DNA from: Cyclaneusma minus | Taxonomy: Eukaryota > Ascomycota > Leotiomycetes > Marthamycetales > Marthamycetaceae | DNA length: 64,000 nucleotides | Assembly: GCA_037179335.1 (NCBI GenBank) | Contig: JAKZHN010000011.1 | Coordinates: 1,084,428-1,148,427, forward strand | Direction: 5' to 3' | In this document: positions 32,504 through 45,183 of the stretch, one piece after another | How the letters are laid out: each line of letters opens with the position of its first letter | Numbering within the stretch: the first letter of the stretch is position 1 | Translations under genes and position numbers: made by a program | The notes under the pieces: generated by a model | Told to the model about the DNA's origin: nothing | What the model saw: the letters and a program-made list of their open reading frames with translations, nothing else | Databases searched by the model: none

Positions 32504-32754
32504 ACGTATCTTTGCAACTGCGGTGCACCACTTTTAGTATTGCACCTTTTCGCAGCCCACTCAACGGCGCATTCTTTTCACAACACCCTGACTTCGACAG
32601 ATCTCAGAGAGGTAGCACTGATTATTTCAGCTGGCTTCAATTATTTCGATCATTCTGTTTCAATTCATTGACTCTAATTTCGTTTGCAACGAGCCCATGA
32701 CCTGGCTATGAACGAATACAGTATACTCCGCTAGTACACTGAATCGTCCATCGC

Positions 32755-33165
32755 AAGTTCACCTTGATCCTTCCCTCCTCCGGACTCCCGAAACAGATCT
32801 CACTCTCCCGGGATACATCTCACTTTTGTTGCACATCGACAAGTTCACATCCTCACAGGTTCCCCTCCTTTGAAAGGCGAAGAAGGCCCGGAATGGACCG
32901 TCTTTCTTTTGACTTGTTGCACATCGGCAGCTTCACCTGCCACCCTCCTCTGGACGCCCGGAATCAAAGTTTCGCTTTTGTTGCACATCGACAACTTCAC
33001 CTCGTCCCAGGCTCCCCTCCTCCGGACACCTGAAACGGATTGTCTTCAATTTTTGTTGCACGTCGACAGCTTCACCTCCTCCCAGGCCCCCGTCCCCTGG
33101 GCGGCCGAAATAGATAAATCCACCCTTTTGTTGCACATCGCCAAGTTCACATTCCCCCAGAAGAC
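32755..33165. repeat. degenerate tandem repeat, five units of 65-88 bp
   Basis: GTTGCAC(A/G)TCG recurs at about 32827, 32914, 32979, 33054 and 33130. Each copy is followed by a (C/A)AACTTCACCTC-type block, CCCAGGCTCCC and a CGGAC..CCGGAAT-type block. The last two spacings are about 75 bp, a multiple of three, so both strands stay open (for example DVQQK repeats on the minus strand). I do not regard either as a proven gene. It sits between U6 and the 3' end of the beta-glucosidase gene. Confidence 0.8.
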
Positions 33166-33294
33166 CAAATGCGCATTGCGCGCCGGCTAGTGTGTTCCAA
33201 GAAAATGTCAAAATGACATGATTATCTTCTTCTCCCTTCAAAAATATATCCTCGAAAATCTCCCCCCCTGACCCATTCCCTCCTACCTCACCCC

Positions 33295-35781
33295 CTAAAC
33301 CTCCACCTCCACCACCCCCCTAATATCCCTCGAGCTCGCCCCCACCGCAAACCCATACCTCCCACTCGCCACCTTCCACTGCTGCCTCCCCACATCCCAG
33401 TAGCTCAAATCCCTCCTCTTCACGCTAAAAGCCACCCTCTCACTCTGCCCCCTGCCCACCTGCACTCTCTCAAAGCCCCTCAGCACGCGCACCGGCATCT
33501 CCGACTCCTCCGGGAAACTGATGTACAACTGCGCAACCTCGTAGCCGTCCACTGCACCCGTGTTCGCCACCAGCACGCTCACGCTCACAACCTCGTCCCA
33601 CAGATCCGCATAACCGCCTACCGACAGCTTGCCCGTGGGGTAGGCGGAGCTCAGCGCACTCTCGTCCGTCACCTCGACGGTTACATTGCTGTATGTGAAG
33701 GTCGTGTAGCTAAGTCCGTAGCCAAACTCATAGCGAGGCGTAACGTTGTACTTGTCAAAGTACTTGTAATCGATATAGTTTCCCTCCGTGAAGTTGCAAA
33801 CGGCAGTAGTGCAGATATCGACATTGTAATCATCGGCAGACTTGGCAATCGTGTAGGTCAAGCGGCCAGAGGGGTTTACGTCGCCGTACAGCACGTCCAT
33901 GATGCTGTTTCCGGATTCCTGGCCCAGGAGACCGCCGTAGACGATAGCGGTAACGTTGTCGTTCGTGGCCCAGGCGTCGAGCACGCGCGGACCGACGGTG
34001 TTTACGACGACGATTGTGTTGTTGCATGACGAAGCCACGGAAGTGACAAGGCTATCTTGCTCCGTGTTGCTGAGTTCAGAGCGATCAGTGCCTTCACCGG
34101 AAAGCGCATTGATGAAGACGAGACACACGTCGGCGGAGGTGGCGTAGTCAGGGAGGGTTTGCGTGAGTTCGGTACCAGAGCCGCCGACGCCGAAAGATTG
34201 GCCGCTACTGGTGGAGGTGTAGGTGTTGTTGAGGATCCAGCGGATCATAGTACCGTCTTGGGAGGCGCGGTAGGTGAGGGCTTGTTGCGGGGTGATGAGG
34301 TAGGGGAAGGAGGTCTGCTCGGAGCCGGTGCCGCCGGCGAGATGGCCTTCGTAGATTTGGGGCGTGTTGGTGAGTTGGAATTGGTTGTTGGGGCCGGCCA
34401 TGATGGGGCCGGCGCCGCTGCCGAAGAGGGCCATGATGCGGGGGCTTGAGAGGGGGAGGGCGTTGTTGGTGTTCTTGAGGAGGACTAGGGAAGCGGCGCC
34501 GTTCTCGCGGACGATGGCAGAGTGGTTTCCGCGGACATCGACGTAGTCGTCAGTAGATGAGTAGCTGGGGTATCCGGCGTCCTGACCGGTGTAGTAGAAG
34601 GGAATGACGTTGCGGATGGCCATGTCGTCCAGACGGGCTTGAGTAAGACTTCCGTTGTTGATACCTGCGAGGACAGTCTCTGAGCTCCAGATTGAAGAGG
34701 AACCGTAATCTTCACCACCGTTGGCTGAGCCAAAGGCGGTGCTCTGGCCACCAACATCTGGGTACATTTGTCCAGGGAAGCCAAGCTCGGTCTTCAAGAT
34801 CTGCATGTTCATGTGTTCGCTTTCGCAAGACATGGTGGAGTTTACTAAGAAGATGTTAGCTACTGTATGACTAGATGGTACGGATAAGTCTACCCTTGGT
34901 CATAGCGCACATGACAGCACCCATTCCAGATTTTGCGCCGTCGTACCATGGCCAGAGGTAAGTCTGTGTCATGTTAGCATCGAGGGACGAAAAGAGCAAA
35001 GAGCAAAACCTACCTCGTGCAGAGTCTTGTCATCAACATCACTGGAGTATGGAGCAACAGAGCTATCAGCTCTCTCTGCCATGCGGTTCGTCTCTTGCTC
35101 GTTCAAGATGTAGTGCTTAACACCAGGAATGACACCGACATCGTTAAACGCCGAAACACCCAGACCAAGAGCAACTCCGTTAAGGTAAGGATCGGTTCCA
35201 ACAGATTCAACCAAACGACCTCCATATGGAGTTCGGCCCAGGGGTCCGGTCGTGGGCGAGTTGGCGACGTTGATACCCTTGCCCTTGAACTCTTCAGCCA
35301 CGGCGTAGAATTGCTTGTAGATCAAGTCCTTATCCCAGGTCATAGCAATTGCCGAACCCTCTGTACTGACATTAACGACATGGTTTGCGATTCTCCTGTG
35401 ACGGGCGGCTTACGGGAAAAGCCAGTGGCAAAGTTGTAACCCTGAGGACCTTGGGTTCCATCTAGATACTTCAGGGCAGTGTAGTTGATAGACGTGGCAT
35501 CTCCACCGGTAATGATGCTGATCTTCTCCTCGTTGGTGAGTTGAGCAACAAGTGCCTTGGCTTTGGTGTATGCATCAGACCAGTCACCGAGGTCAACTAG
35601 AACAATTGTTAGTACTTGTAAGCTGCATCATGGAGGTAGACTAACCAAGACCAGATGACAGAAGACCGACGGTCGAAGTCGAATTAGTAGTAGAGTTTGT
35701 CGAATTCGACGCAGCAAGTGCAGAAGAAGCAAAAACTGAAAGAGAGAGGAAGCCAAGTGACTTGGCAGATGTTGGGAACAT
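33295..35781 (-). CDS. secreted GH3 beta-glucosidase
   Basis: Five exons, 35646-35781, 35414-35596, 35014-35360, 34894-34963 and 33295-34844, with four introns of 49-53 bp, give 761 residues. The N-terminus MFPTSAKSLGFLSLSVFASSALA is a signal peptide, followed by an Asn/Ser/Thr-rich stretch (likely glycosylated). GH3 N-domain motifs include GDATSINY..LKYLDGTQGPQG, SAIAMTWDKD, GR.PYGGRLVES.GTDPYL and GVKHYILNEQETNR. The usual nucleophile context SDW is here YPDVGG, with Asp about residue 275. The C-terminal sandwich has LVLLKN, GEGTDRSEL and GLLGQESG, and ends in a fibronectin-III-like domain (GYEVAQLYISFP). It would release glucose from cello-oligosaccharides or other beta-glucosides outside the cell. 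The altered motif suggests one of the diverged fungal GH3 clades. Confidence 0.92.
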
Positions 35782-37887
35782 CTTGAAAGAATGAAAAGAG
35801 CGTTGCGCTCAGTGATCGAGCAAGTAGGTACCGAAAGAGAGACGGTTGCGAAGGGGAAAAAAGAGAGGAGACGGAGGGAAATGTGCTTATGTATAATGGG
35901 TACATGTAATGAGGTCCAAGAGGCCAAGGTGAGATCATCCTGACCAAGATATCGTCGTCTTCAATGCGGAGCATCAGACGAAATCTGATAAGTAAAGTAC
36001 CCACTTCAGCCCAAGAAACACAAAAAACATCCAGACCAGGTGCCCAGGTCCAGCCGTTCAGGAGCTCCGGGCCTGTGAAACAGAAGCTGATTGGACATGG
36101 AAGTTGCTGAAATATCTAAGCGCTTTAAACACATCCCCGACTTGCGGGGATCTGGGGCTCAGTAGTTCCACATACTGAAATAGATGAAACCAATTGACAT
36201 TGAAACCCATGCTAGAGTACGAAACCAGTGTTCATGACTCGGTCCGTGTCCTCAAGCTTGTTTTAGGATAAGGAAACGATCTTCATATAAGCCCCAGCTC
36301 GTTGGCAGCACGTTGGAACTTGGTGTTGCTGAGTCTGAGAGCTGGAGTTTTGATTTCCGAAGCATCGGAATTCATAAATATGAAAGCCTTAGTAGCCTGA
36401 GATATAGATCGTATCTTTCATAATAAAGCACCTTCTCTTTCAAGAACATGTCCGCTCAGTCGGCATCAAAGTCCAGGACTCATGTCGTTGAACGCTTCAA
36501 CGCTCAATAATATAACAAGGATATTAGCAACCATTTGTAGCTACCGGCACTTGAAGGCGGATATGTTCCACATACTTTCCGCAGCCCTACACAGGGATAA
36601 CATAACAACCCCAAACTTAACTATGTTGAATATGACGCCGAGAAATGGACAGACCGTGCTTTGAAGCTTTGACGATCTCAGCGTTTTCGGAGATGGCTGG
36701 GCGATATCTAAGCATTGAGCGTCAGCAGGCCTGTTTCCCTTGCGGTTCGTGCCGCACCGATGCAAGTGTCTTGAGGTCGTGATGATCTCTGTGTTCTAGA
36801 GATCTCGACAGCGATCGTGAGGTTGCTATGCAAAGACAACGATCTTTGCAGCTGATGACGAGTCCAAGAAGCACGTTGCCGGTCCAAGCAACTTGAGGCC
36901 AACGACCGATATCATTCGGAAATGCGATTGGGCAAGCAAGCGAGGGCCCGCAGAGCCACGCGTCGCGGATCGCCGTTTCTGCTTTTGGCGCTTTGCGCCA
37001 CATACATGATGTATAGCCTCAAATTTGCCAAGTCGGGGTCTCATGCATCGCATTTTGAGATTTCTCCGGTATGTCGGCGCTCCTCGAAGTTGGTGAAGGT
37101 TGCGGCTGCAGCTTGCGGCTGCAGCTTGCCGTGGCTTTGTTGCCAGCGTGCGAGGCGACATCGGAATTTGCAAGAACTCGTCGCTCCAGCGAAGTCCCGA
37201 ATTCGAAGTTCGAGGCCCCCTCGAGTGATGATTTGCGAGACATGCACTTGATGCTGTTCATCCAGTCTGTTCATCATTCTCCCGCGGGCAACCACCGCAG
37301 ATTGCACATCTCATCATAAGGCATCTCGAGTCGGGGAATACGATGGTCATTCTGGAAGCTCTGGAGTCTGAAAAAGCAAAGCCAAGTTGGCGTCCCGAGA
37401 CATCGACGAGACGGCAAACCGCGGAGTTTCGCTTTCCGGCCGGGGGGAGAGAGCGATGGTGGAATAGCCACACTTCACAGGTCGCGGAAGCTGCAGAAAT
37501 GGATTTCCATCAGGAGCTGTGGTTAGTTTCTGGTCCCCGATGCGCGGTGATCGAGTAGGCAGTACATCAAAGTCCAGAAACATTGATGTTCGGGGTCTTT
37601 AAAAGAATGATGCGGGCAAGAAGGTGTAGAAGGTGTAGATTGAAGCTTGAAGGATCAAGAAAGCAACTATTCTGCCCACTCTCACCGCCCAGAGTCCCCC
37701 GCAAATAGAAGCTTGAACCACCCCCCTCCACGCTATCTCCGAATCTCCGTCCTCAACCACAACGAGCTGAAAGATCAGAGAAGAATATCTCTCCCGCTCT
37801 CCCACTCTTCCTCTTTCCATCCAACAATCGGTCAGGATCTCAGGTCCAATCTCAAACAGCGCAAATCCACTGAACACTCTCGTCACC
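35782..37887. other. 2.1-kb intergenic region
   Basis: Upstream of the beta-glucosidase and of the small plus-strand gene at 37888, so it holds both promoters. Includes two adjacent SYGGRG matches (36144-36157) and a tandem GCGGCTGCAGCTT pair at about 37101-37127. No supported gene; short frames on both strands lack motifs. Confidence 0.5.
36144..36157 (+). promoter_or_regulatory. paired CreA-type SYGGRG sites upstream of the beta-glucosidase
   Basis: GCGGGG (36144-36149) and CTGGGG (36152-36157) lie 2 bp apart, about 365 bp upstream of the beta-glucosidase ATG. The carbon-catabolite repressor CreA/CRE1 binds SYGGRG, often in pairs, in cellulase-type promoters. The motif is short, so this is only suggestive. 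Confidence 0.35.
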
Positions 37888-38252
37888 ATGTGCAGAAAAG
37901 CAACCTGCGAATCCTGCCGTACGTTTCCATCCATGACTTCCCCAGTCCCATCCCATACATTATCGAAAAGCCCCCAAGCTCTCAACCCACTTCAGAGGAT
38001 CTCACCTTCAACTTCGAGAAAGCACGAAGCTAACTTCATTCCAGAAAAGGCAACATGGTTCGGCTGCGGTGCACACATTCCCTCCGTCATGGTACAACCC
38101 ATTCCTCCTCGTTAACTTCCCCCAAGTTCATAAGAATGAAATGACTAACAAACAAACAGGACAACATCCCAGTCGACGAGCGCTGTGCCTGTGAGCCGAA
38201 AGTCGAGAAAGATGGCAAGGAGTATCCTCCTATGGGCAAAGGACCTGCGTGA
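37888..38252 (+). CDS. small CxxC protein (56 aa)
   Basis: Three exons, 37888-37918, 38045-38091 and 38160-38252, with introns of 126 and 68 bp, encode 56 residues. It starts MCRKATCESCQKATWFGCG, continues HIPSVM, IPVDERCACEP, and ends PPMGKGPA. The start is in a CACCATG context. This fits a widespread group of tiny fungal proteins with an N-terminal MC.K.TC..C and a W.GCG.H motif, reminiscent of zinc-ribbon half-sites. The role is unknown; zinc binding through the Cys/His set is an inference. The pieces are too short to be called as single frames, but all joins are in phase. Confidence 0.75.
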
Positions 38253-39027
38253 CTAGCTTGGTTGCTTGGAACGTCCAAGAAAAGTGGCGACGATACGGCC
38301 GATGAGCTGTGAGATTTCAGAATTTTGACTCCAAAGCCGAGGATGGAGAATAGGTAGTAATCTGGGTTTTGGACCGGAATTTGATGTATTTGAGCGCGCT
38401 GGAAAAGCGTCGAGGTTAGGGCGGGAGATAAAAACGAGGCGAGTGTTTGGTTTTTGTGGAAATTGCATGATGTCGTTGTTTCAATAACAAAACCATTAAA
38501 ACGTGTGCCTTTTCCAGCACCGCTATCCGGGCCCAAAACATGGAGCAAAAACCGCAGCACACGGTTCGGTCGAGAAAACTTGCAAACTCAGCATATTGTA
38601 ACCGAGGGCTTTATTATTCACCAGGTGTATTTGGATATTGCGGAAATGAAGGCGCGAAACCATGCAAAGCTTTGAAAGAAAGCGGTGGCTTGCAAATGGA
38701 TGTAAGAGAGTTTTTGCTATATTACCACCTTTATTCCGTGTATAATATAAGCTATAAGGTATTACTCGAAAGCAGAGAAACGAAGCTAGGGATGAAACGA
38801 GGGTTCCCAGCGAATATTTGGGCTGCTGGGGTCGCAATGCTGTGGGTTTTGGGCAAGATATCGAATCCTTTTCGCCGATCGAGTTCTGCGCTTGGCTGTC
38901 AAGTTACCCCATGATATCGAGGACGTACAAAGGAATCTCGGGGTGCTGCCAAGCGTGCTCTCGGCGTTTTCATTTTTGTATAAACTCAGGCTGACGGTCT
39001 CTCGGCCTTGGAATAAACTTGTTGTGA
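38253..39027. other. intergenic, AT-richer
   Basis: No supported gene. May include the decayed 5' part of the gene remnant at 39028, since short coding-like frames appear in different phases. Confidence 0.4.
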
Positions 39028-39585
39028 GTGATATTGACGCACGAGAGAGGTCTGGCAATGAGAGCGCTTTTGCTGCAATCCTCTCGGTGCGTCCCAAAAC
39101 ACGGCTTCGCTCTATACGCATCGAATCCTCCCGAGCAGGAAGACGGAACTGTGCTTCACGGGTGGGATATAAACAAGGCTTTAATTGGAAAAGCGAAGGC
39201 TGTACAGCCACAAATGGCGTGGCAGCGATATATGGCCGAATAGAGACAGAAGTTGGGGGGAAAAAACGTATTTTTTGAGCGAATGCTCGACCAGCATAAC
39301 ACGACGCGGATTACCGTCGAGGAACTTTTTAAAAACCTCGCCGAGTGGCCAATCGAGACGGGAGGGCCGATATATGCTGCAGTGGATTGTGAAAAAGGAA
39401 CAATTCGAGCGAGACCTATTGGAGCTACCGTCAACGCGAGAACAAGAAACGCTACGAGGATAAAGGGAGAAAAGAGACACAGCTGGTCTACCTTCCACAA
39501 CTCCATAGTTATTGTGAAACGCGTTTTCTCAACCACCTCCATGCTTGAAAGCAAAGGCCGACACAACACTATTAAAAAGCGGTAG
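39028..39585 (+). pseudogene. remnant of an unknown gene with in-frame TAG
   Basis: One frame from 39028 to 39585 (186 codons) reads as coherent protein on both sides of a single TAG at 39241-39243. Before it come KHGFALYASNPPEQEDG and LHGWDINKALIGKAKA; after it come FFERMLDQHNTTRITVEELF and NLAEWPIETGGPIYAAVD. These look like real coding sequence (charged helices, no low complexity), but the frame has a TGA just upstream and no proper start. I take it as the middle of a decayed gene whose 5' part is lost or frameshifted. I do not recognise the family. Not obviously a transposase. Confidence 0.45.
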
Positions 39586-40173
39586 CGTGCAAGTGGACGT
39601 AATTCGGCCCTTTTCCCTCCCAAAGCAACCCAGTGCTAGTTCGCAAGAGTGGGGTTGCGATCAACGCCACCTCTGCTACCGTCACGCCAAAGCGCCCTTA
39701 CAGGCTTTTCCCTTTCTCAGAATCATATACCTCTCTCGAGCTCCTGCGGCCTGCCAGGTACAAAAGAATCATCGCAAGGCATGGACTTTTATTGCAAAAT
39801 TTGAAAACTTGCACATTTCAATTTGATTTTATGCAAACTCAAATCACATATTTGTATGTATTTTGCTAAAGTGTTTGGAATTTCACGGCTATTTGCTACA
39901 CACCGACACGAAGAACGAAATATCGAAGTATCTCGAAGTACTTGGAGATTTCTATTGGCTACCTCGACGATCATGATACAAAATATCGTTATTTCAGATT
40001 TCAGAGAATGTAAATGTACAGGAATATGATACATTATAAAGACAGACAGACCATGTCCACCCCATGTTTTTTGTGTACGCAGTGTATATCAGACTTCATC
40101 CCATACCAGCACATCTCGTAACCTTTCCCAAACCGTGCCCCTGACCACGGAAGCGAGTGTATGCCAGATTTCA
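39586..40173. other. intergenic
   Basis: 588 bp downstream of the remnant and at the 3' end of the monooxygenase. AT-rich from about 39780 to 40050. No gene seen. Confidence 0.5.
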
Positions 40174-42714
40174 TCAAACCATCTCCGCAGCGACCTCCTG
40201 GGCCGAAACGCTCACGGCTCCTTTGCCGCTATCCGCTTCCCCAACGGTAGTCTCCACCACATTCACAACCGGCTTCTTATCCCTCACCATCTCATCACCA
40301 GCCCTCTGTCCTTTTGGCTTCCCACCCCCAAACAGCCCCTTCCACTCCTCCACCACCCCCCTATAATCCTCCGGCCCATACGGCATCAACATATCCCTCC
40401 AATACGCCTTCACGCCCCCCAACCACCCCTCTTTCTCGCCCTTCGCATTCTTGCGATCCTTCTCCAGCCCCAAATCCTGCAACAACATATCCACATACGG
40501 CATCGCATCAAACACAAAATCCGGCATCTTGCTCTGATACCCCTCCGGATACCTGTGCACAAAATAGCGATTATGCAGCACCGTCTCCCACCTCACCTTT
40601 TCCATCTCCTCATCTCTCTCGTCCCTCTGCTCTTCCAGATCCTTCGCCTCCTTCACATCCCCAGCATCAGCAGCAGCAGCACTGCAACCAGGACGCACAA
40701 GCTTCCCATCAAAATAAGCCGTAATCCAAAGCGCCTGCATCTGCGCGCAAACCGGCGTAAAAAGACTACTCAGCGCCCCCGCAAACGCCACATCCCGTTC
40801 ACCCCAGTACTTCGGCGGCACCATAAACCTGTACAGCTTGTACGGCTCCTGTGTCAGCTCCGGATGCGCAGCCTCGTTGGGCTCCAGAGGCTTCATGTGT
40901 TTGTTGACCACAGGCCTGGTTGAAAGAACCGGGAAGCGACGGAAGATTTCGCGGTCTGCGGCGTCGATTAGGGCTTGTTCGGCGGATGAGGGCTTCTCGG
41001 ACGAGGGGTACGAGGTCGGTATGCCGAGGTCTTTGGACGGCGAAGGGGTAGAGGAAAGGAATGCGAAGGGTGGATTGTGTTTCCAGCCCGTAGCGCAAAT
41101 CAACGCATCAGTCTCCAGCCTCATACCACCCGAAAGTGCCACCTCCCTTTTCCCAAGGCTTTCCACATCCGCAATGTGAATCTTCACAAGCCCGCTGTCG
41201 CGCACGAGGGCGAAAAAGTCGGTTTTGTAGTTTAGGATGGAGAGCTTGGTGTCGGCGTAGAAAGCATCGTACCAGGGCTTGAGCTTGGCGGTTTCGGGGT
41301 GGGCGTCGTAGTTGTTGAGGGAGGTGACGTCGGAGCCGAGGACGTTCCAGAAGGTTTTGGTGAGGGCGCGGCCGAGGGTGGATGTGTGGAGGTGGTGGCG
41401 CCAGGTGGCGTGGCCGTCTTCGTGGCCCCAGGGGCAGGGGGAGAAGAGGGTGAGGAGGCGGGTGTTGACTAGTTTTTCGAGCCACTTTTTGGCGGGTGTG
41501 ACGTATGGAGGCTGAATGGTGTCAGTAAAGTAACAAATACGGCCGTTGAGGAGGTTGAGGAGAGGTGGCTGATGAGTGGCAAAAGGGGTTCAAAAGGAAG
41601 CGTCGTGGCTGTTCTAGAGATGACCAGCAACGGCCAAGGCGGAAAATAGAAAGTAAAGGGGACTCACAGCCATCCAGACCGGACCATGTCCTGATTCTAT
41701 TGGTCAAGTCAGCTTTTGGATCCCGTGATATTTCAATATTGCCAGGAGGCTCGGACCTCCATTGAAATGGGATAGACACATCACACAAAGGATATGACAA
41801 TTGATCTTTGGAGCCATTGTGCAGAATGAAGCATAAAAGAACATCAAACAAACTGAACAGAGACATACCTCGAATCACCCAATCAACTGGAACCCCCTTC
41901 GACGCCAAAGCATAGACAGCATCCCATGCAGACTTGTTGCCTCCCAGAACCGTCATCTTCTTGGCAGCCTCGAGGTATTGCCAGTTCTCTGTAACCTGGC
42001 TAGAGTGAATTACTGGTGCGTCAAAAGTCTCGCTTCCCCTGAAGCTAGGCATAAGAGGATCGCTCATCATGCCAGTAGCCACAATCAATTTTCTCGCCCT
42101 GACAGTTTGAGCAGATCCCGCCGTCTCCTCGGCTAAGCTCTCTACTTTCAAGACCCAGCCTTTGGAGCCCGTGTCGCGCTCTGCACTCAAGACTTTAGTG
42201 CTCAGACGGAGGTGTGGTTGCAAGTTGTTGTGAGACGCATAGGCGGAGAGATAGGCTAGAACATAGGGAGCCTCAATATGCTCGCCAGACTTGGTCGGAA
42301 CTTGGGGCGCCATCGGGAAATCGGGGAACTCGTAGGTACCCAACATATTGTTGGTCTTTAGGCCTGGGTAGTTCCGGTACTTGTACCATAGTCCACCAAC
42401 GGATGGGCTGGAATCGAAAATTCCTAGATTGGCCTCCGGGTGGATCTTGAGATAGGTGGTTGCGGCGACAAGGCCATGGAAGCCTGTAGCGAGTTAGATC
42501 GACTTCCATCATAGAAAAGAACCAATTGGAGACAAAGTCTTGATCAAAGACAAGATCGCCAAGCTTGAGATATTCCGGAACCTCTACTGAGAGGCTGGAA
42601 GCTTCACTATCAGAGTATGCTGTGCTAGTGTGGTGGTGGAGGATCGGGTGAACGACGACAAAGGACAATCGGAGACATACCAGCGCCAATGATAGCAACA
42701 TCAATGACATCCAT
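40174..42714 (-). CDS. flavin-containing monooxygenase-like protein
   Basis: Four exons, 42681-42714, 41869-42483, 41668-41696 and 40174-41511, with introns of 197, 172 and 156 bp (long for this window), give 671 residues. The start MDVIDVAIIGAGFHGL carries the FAD-binding GxGxxG, split by intron 1. Next come the WYKYRNYPG region, a VATGMMSDP segment, the second dinucleotide-binding stretch VLGGNKSAWDAVYALASKG, and late ATGWKHNP. These mark the FMO/N-hydroxylating class B monooxygenases: FAD- and NADPH-dependent oxygenation of a soft nucleophile. Exon 3 is only 29 nt. The protein is longer than a typical FMO, with a charged C-terminal extension containing an Ala/Asp/Glu stretch. Substrate unknown. 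No signal peptide; a hydrophobic dinucleotide fold only. Confidence 0.88.
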
Positions 42715-45183
42715 TGTCGTACAATTGTTGATTAAGAAGTCGTATGACAAGTTTGGACGCCGAAACTAGGTGTTTTCAGCCCACAATTGATGAGTGGCGG
42801 TTTTGTAGCTGTTCGGGGCTTCAGCCACCGTCGACACGATTGCTAGAGCGAGCTTCAGAAATGTAGCGAACCAGCAACCTGGCTAGTGGAGATCGTCTTG
42901 TTGAAGTGGTTTCGGCCAAGTTACTTGCTGTCGGCGCTCCTGTACGAAGGAAAGTCGAAGATATTGCAGAGACTGGAGGAGGTACTCAGGTAAAGAGCTG
43001 AAGAAAGCGGGGTCGATTCCGCTCGAGATCTGTGAGACGTTGGGTTCGTAACACACGATTCAGAGGAAGCTTGTTGATTCAGAGGAATAGAGTTCCACAT
43101 GCCAAGAGAAAGTCAGATGTGGAGAAATGTGGAATCAATTCCACAGTGATCAACGATCAACGCGTGGAACGGAGGATCCCCAAGATATTTGAGGAGTAGG
43201 AAAAGCGTGGCTAAAATGAAAGGTGCAATTGGGGGCCAAAAAGACTGTCGCCACAAATACCTGATAATCAGTCCAGACCAGGAATACATCTGAGCACCTA
43301 CCCAGCATTCGATTTCCGCAAGACCAACATCCCATGAGAAGGGTTCTTTGTGCAGCCGCGGCATGGTGTTCCAGGAGCAGAGAGACCGGGCACAAGATTG
43401 ACGAGGCCGGGGACGGGAGACGGGAGCAGGGGACCCGTGGGAGTTGGTGGTCTCGGACTGACACTCGGACCCTCGGATCATCCCCCGTCTGTCACTCGTA
43501 TCCCGCCGCCTACCACAGTGTCGGGAGGCGTTGCTTAGCCATGAGCTGAGCCCTGACGCCTCATGTCCGATGGCCATCCAGATCCCTTGCGCATCCCGAT
43601 GCAGGGGAAGCACAAGAAATTTCTCCCGACGACGCTAGACTTAACGCAGTTGAGATGGACGACGGATGAGATAGGGGGGAAGATGTCAGGCCTTGGAAGT
43701 TTGGGAAGCTTGAGAGAGTTGAAATAGAGAGTCGGTTGCTATCATGATATCATGTATCAGCGATAGGAATTAGAAATAGGGAAGTTCCGCAGTGTGTTGC
43801 AAGTTTGCGGGGCACAGGGGGAGAATGGGATGCTGGGACTTGTCCGGATCGTCGGAAAGAGACTTCATCCTGTCGCCTGTGCGCATTATCACATGCATAC
43901 ATGCGTATGCACTGCTGGCGTGGATGTTGGCCGACGGGATCAGCATCGATGGAAATTTGAGGTTTGGGGGTCGCTTGATGGTGATGATCAAGATGTCTGA
44001 GTCGCGATTGAGTGCTTATGTGGTGGATTGAGGCAGCGGGAGCTTTGGCCCCCACGTGTCCCAAGCGCGTGGACTTCTTTAGCGCCCGCCCGGGCCGGTC
44101 GCTCCGCCCCAGTGAAGTCGAAAATGCCGAACTCCACCTCCTCTCCAAGACACCTCCAACATCCGATATCCCAGGCCAGGACCTGCGTTTTTTCGAATTT
44201 CCGCACGTACAGGAGGGCGGAAGATCCCAGCCTGACCGGGGTCCATTTTGACACCGATCGGCAATTCTCAGGCGACAACTCCACTTCCGCCCCATGTGCC
44301 CGATGCAGCCGTCCGCATATCCTCCAAACCACCTTTTCGATGAATCTGCCACTGATCTGGTGTAGCCCCTGATCATCTTCTCAAATCGGCCAAAAAGCAA
44401 GAAGACAGTCTCGCCTCTAGTCGGTCATCGGAAGCCCTTTGCCACTGTGGCCTGTAGTGCAATCTACAGAGCTGAGAGTCGCAAGGTAGGCTCTGGAAAC
44501 ACTCAAAGTTTGTCCATCTATTCTCGTTTTATCCGACTATCAAAAGTTGATGCTATCTTGCGTCCAACACGTCTGCTGGAAACTCCACTGTCGTGCGTCC
44601 AGGGGATGTACCACTCGACTTCCCGAGTACTCGTCTCTGGCAGGTGGCCAAGCGCCTGTCACTGTCACTGTGCGTGCCCCACGACTCTGCATCGACATTC
44701 TGCAACACATTGGGCAAAGAGCGGCACTCTCGTTCCTGATCATCCCAGCCCTCTTCCCGCACCCCACCCTCCCATCGGAAATTTTCTTGCTATTGAGCCT
44801 ATTGACGAGTGTCAAGCCACGTTGGCGTCGAAATTTTCAAGCCAGAGGCCCTGGCCAGGCACTGATATGCCCAGTGTAGGACGTTGCAACCCGGGCGGAG
44901 GCACCCCAGGTGTGGAGGTAAGTGGCCAAGTTCCTTTCCTCGTTGCTTTTGTCACACAGTGTGCGGAGATGTGACCCCTCCCGACGAATAGTAGTACTTC
45001 CACGAGATGTCGTATTGCAGAAAAACTGGAAATAGTTATAAGCATGCTGCATTGGCTACCGCATGTGGTTCGCGAAGTCGCTGATGTCTTAACCAAGCCC
45101 GCCAGCATATTTGTGCTCGAAACCTCTGTACTCTGTTGGTGAAGGATCCTGTCTCTCGTTCATATTGTTCAACTGTCTTCACC
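42715..45183. other. 2.5-kb intergenic region
   Basis: Divergent promoters of the monooxygenase (minus) and the membrane protein (plus). Several frames of 100-216 codons overlap on both strands at 43113-44974, but none has motifs or splice structure and they overlie one another. I see no supported gene. Confidence 0.5.

Noticed and set aside
32933..33241. Minus-strand 102-codon frame with DVQQK repeats as a gene
   Set aside because: The plus strand is equally open because the repeat length is near a multiple of three; no start context, splice sites or homologous features.
43113..44974. Overlapping frames of 100-216 codons on both strands
   Set aside because: They overlie one another, have mixed composition and no domain features; treated as intergenic.
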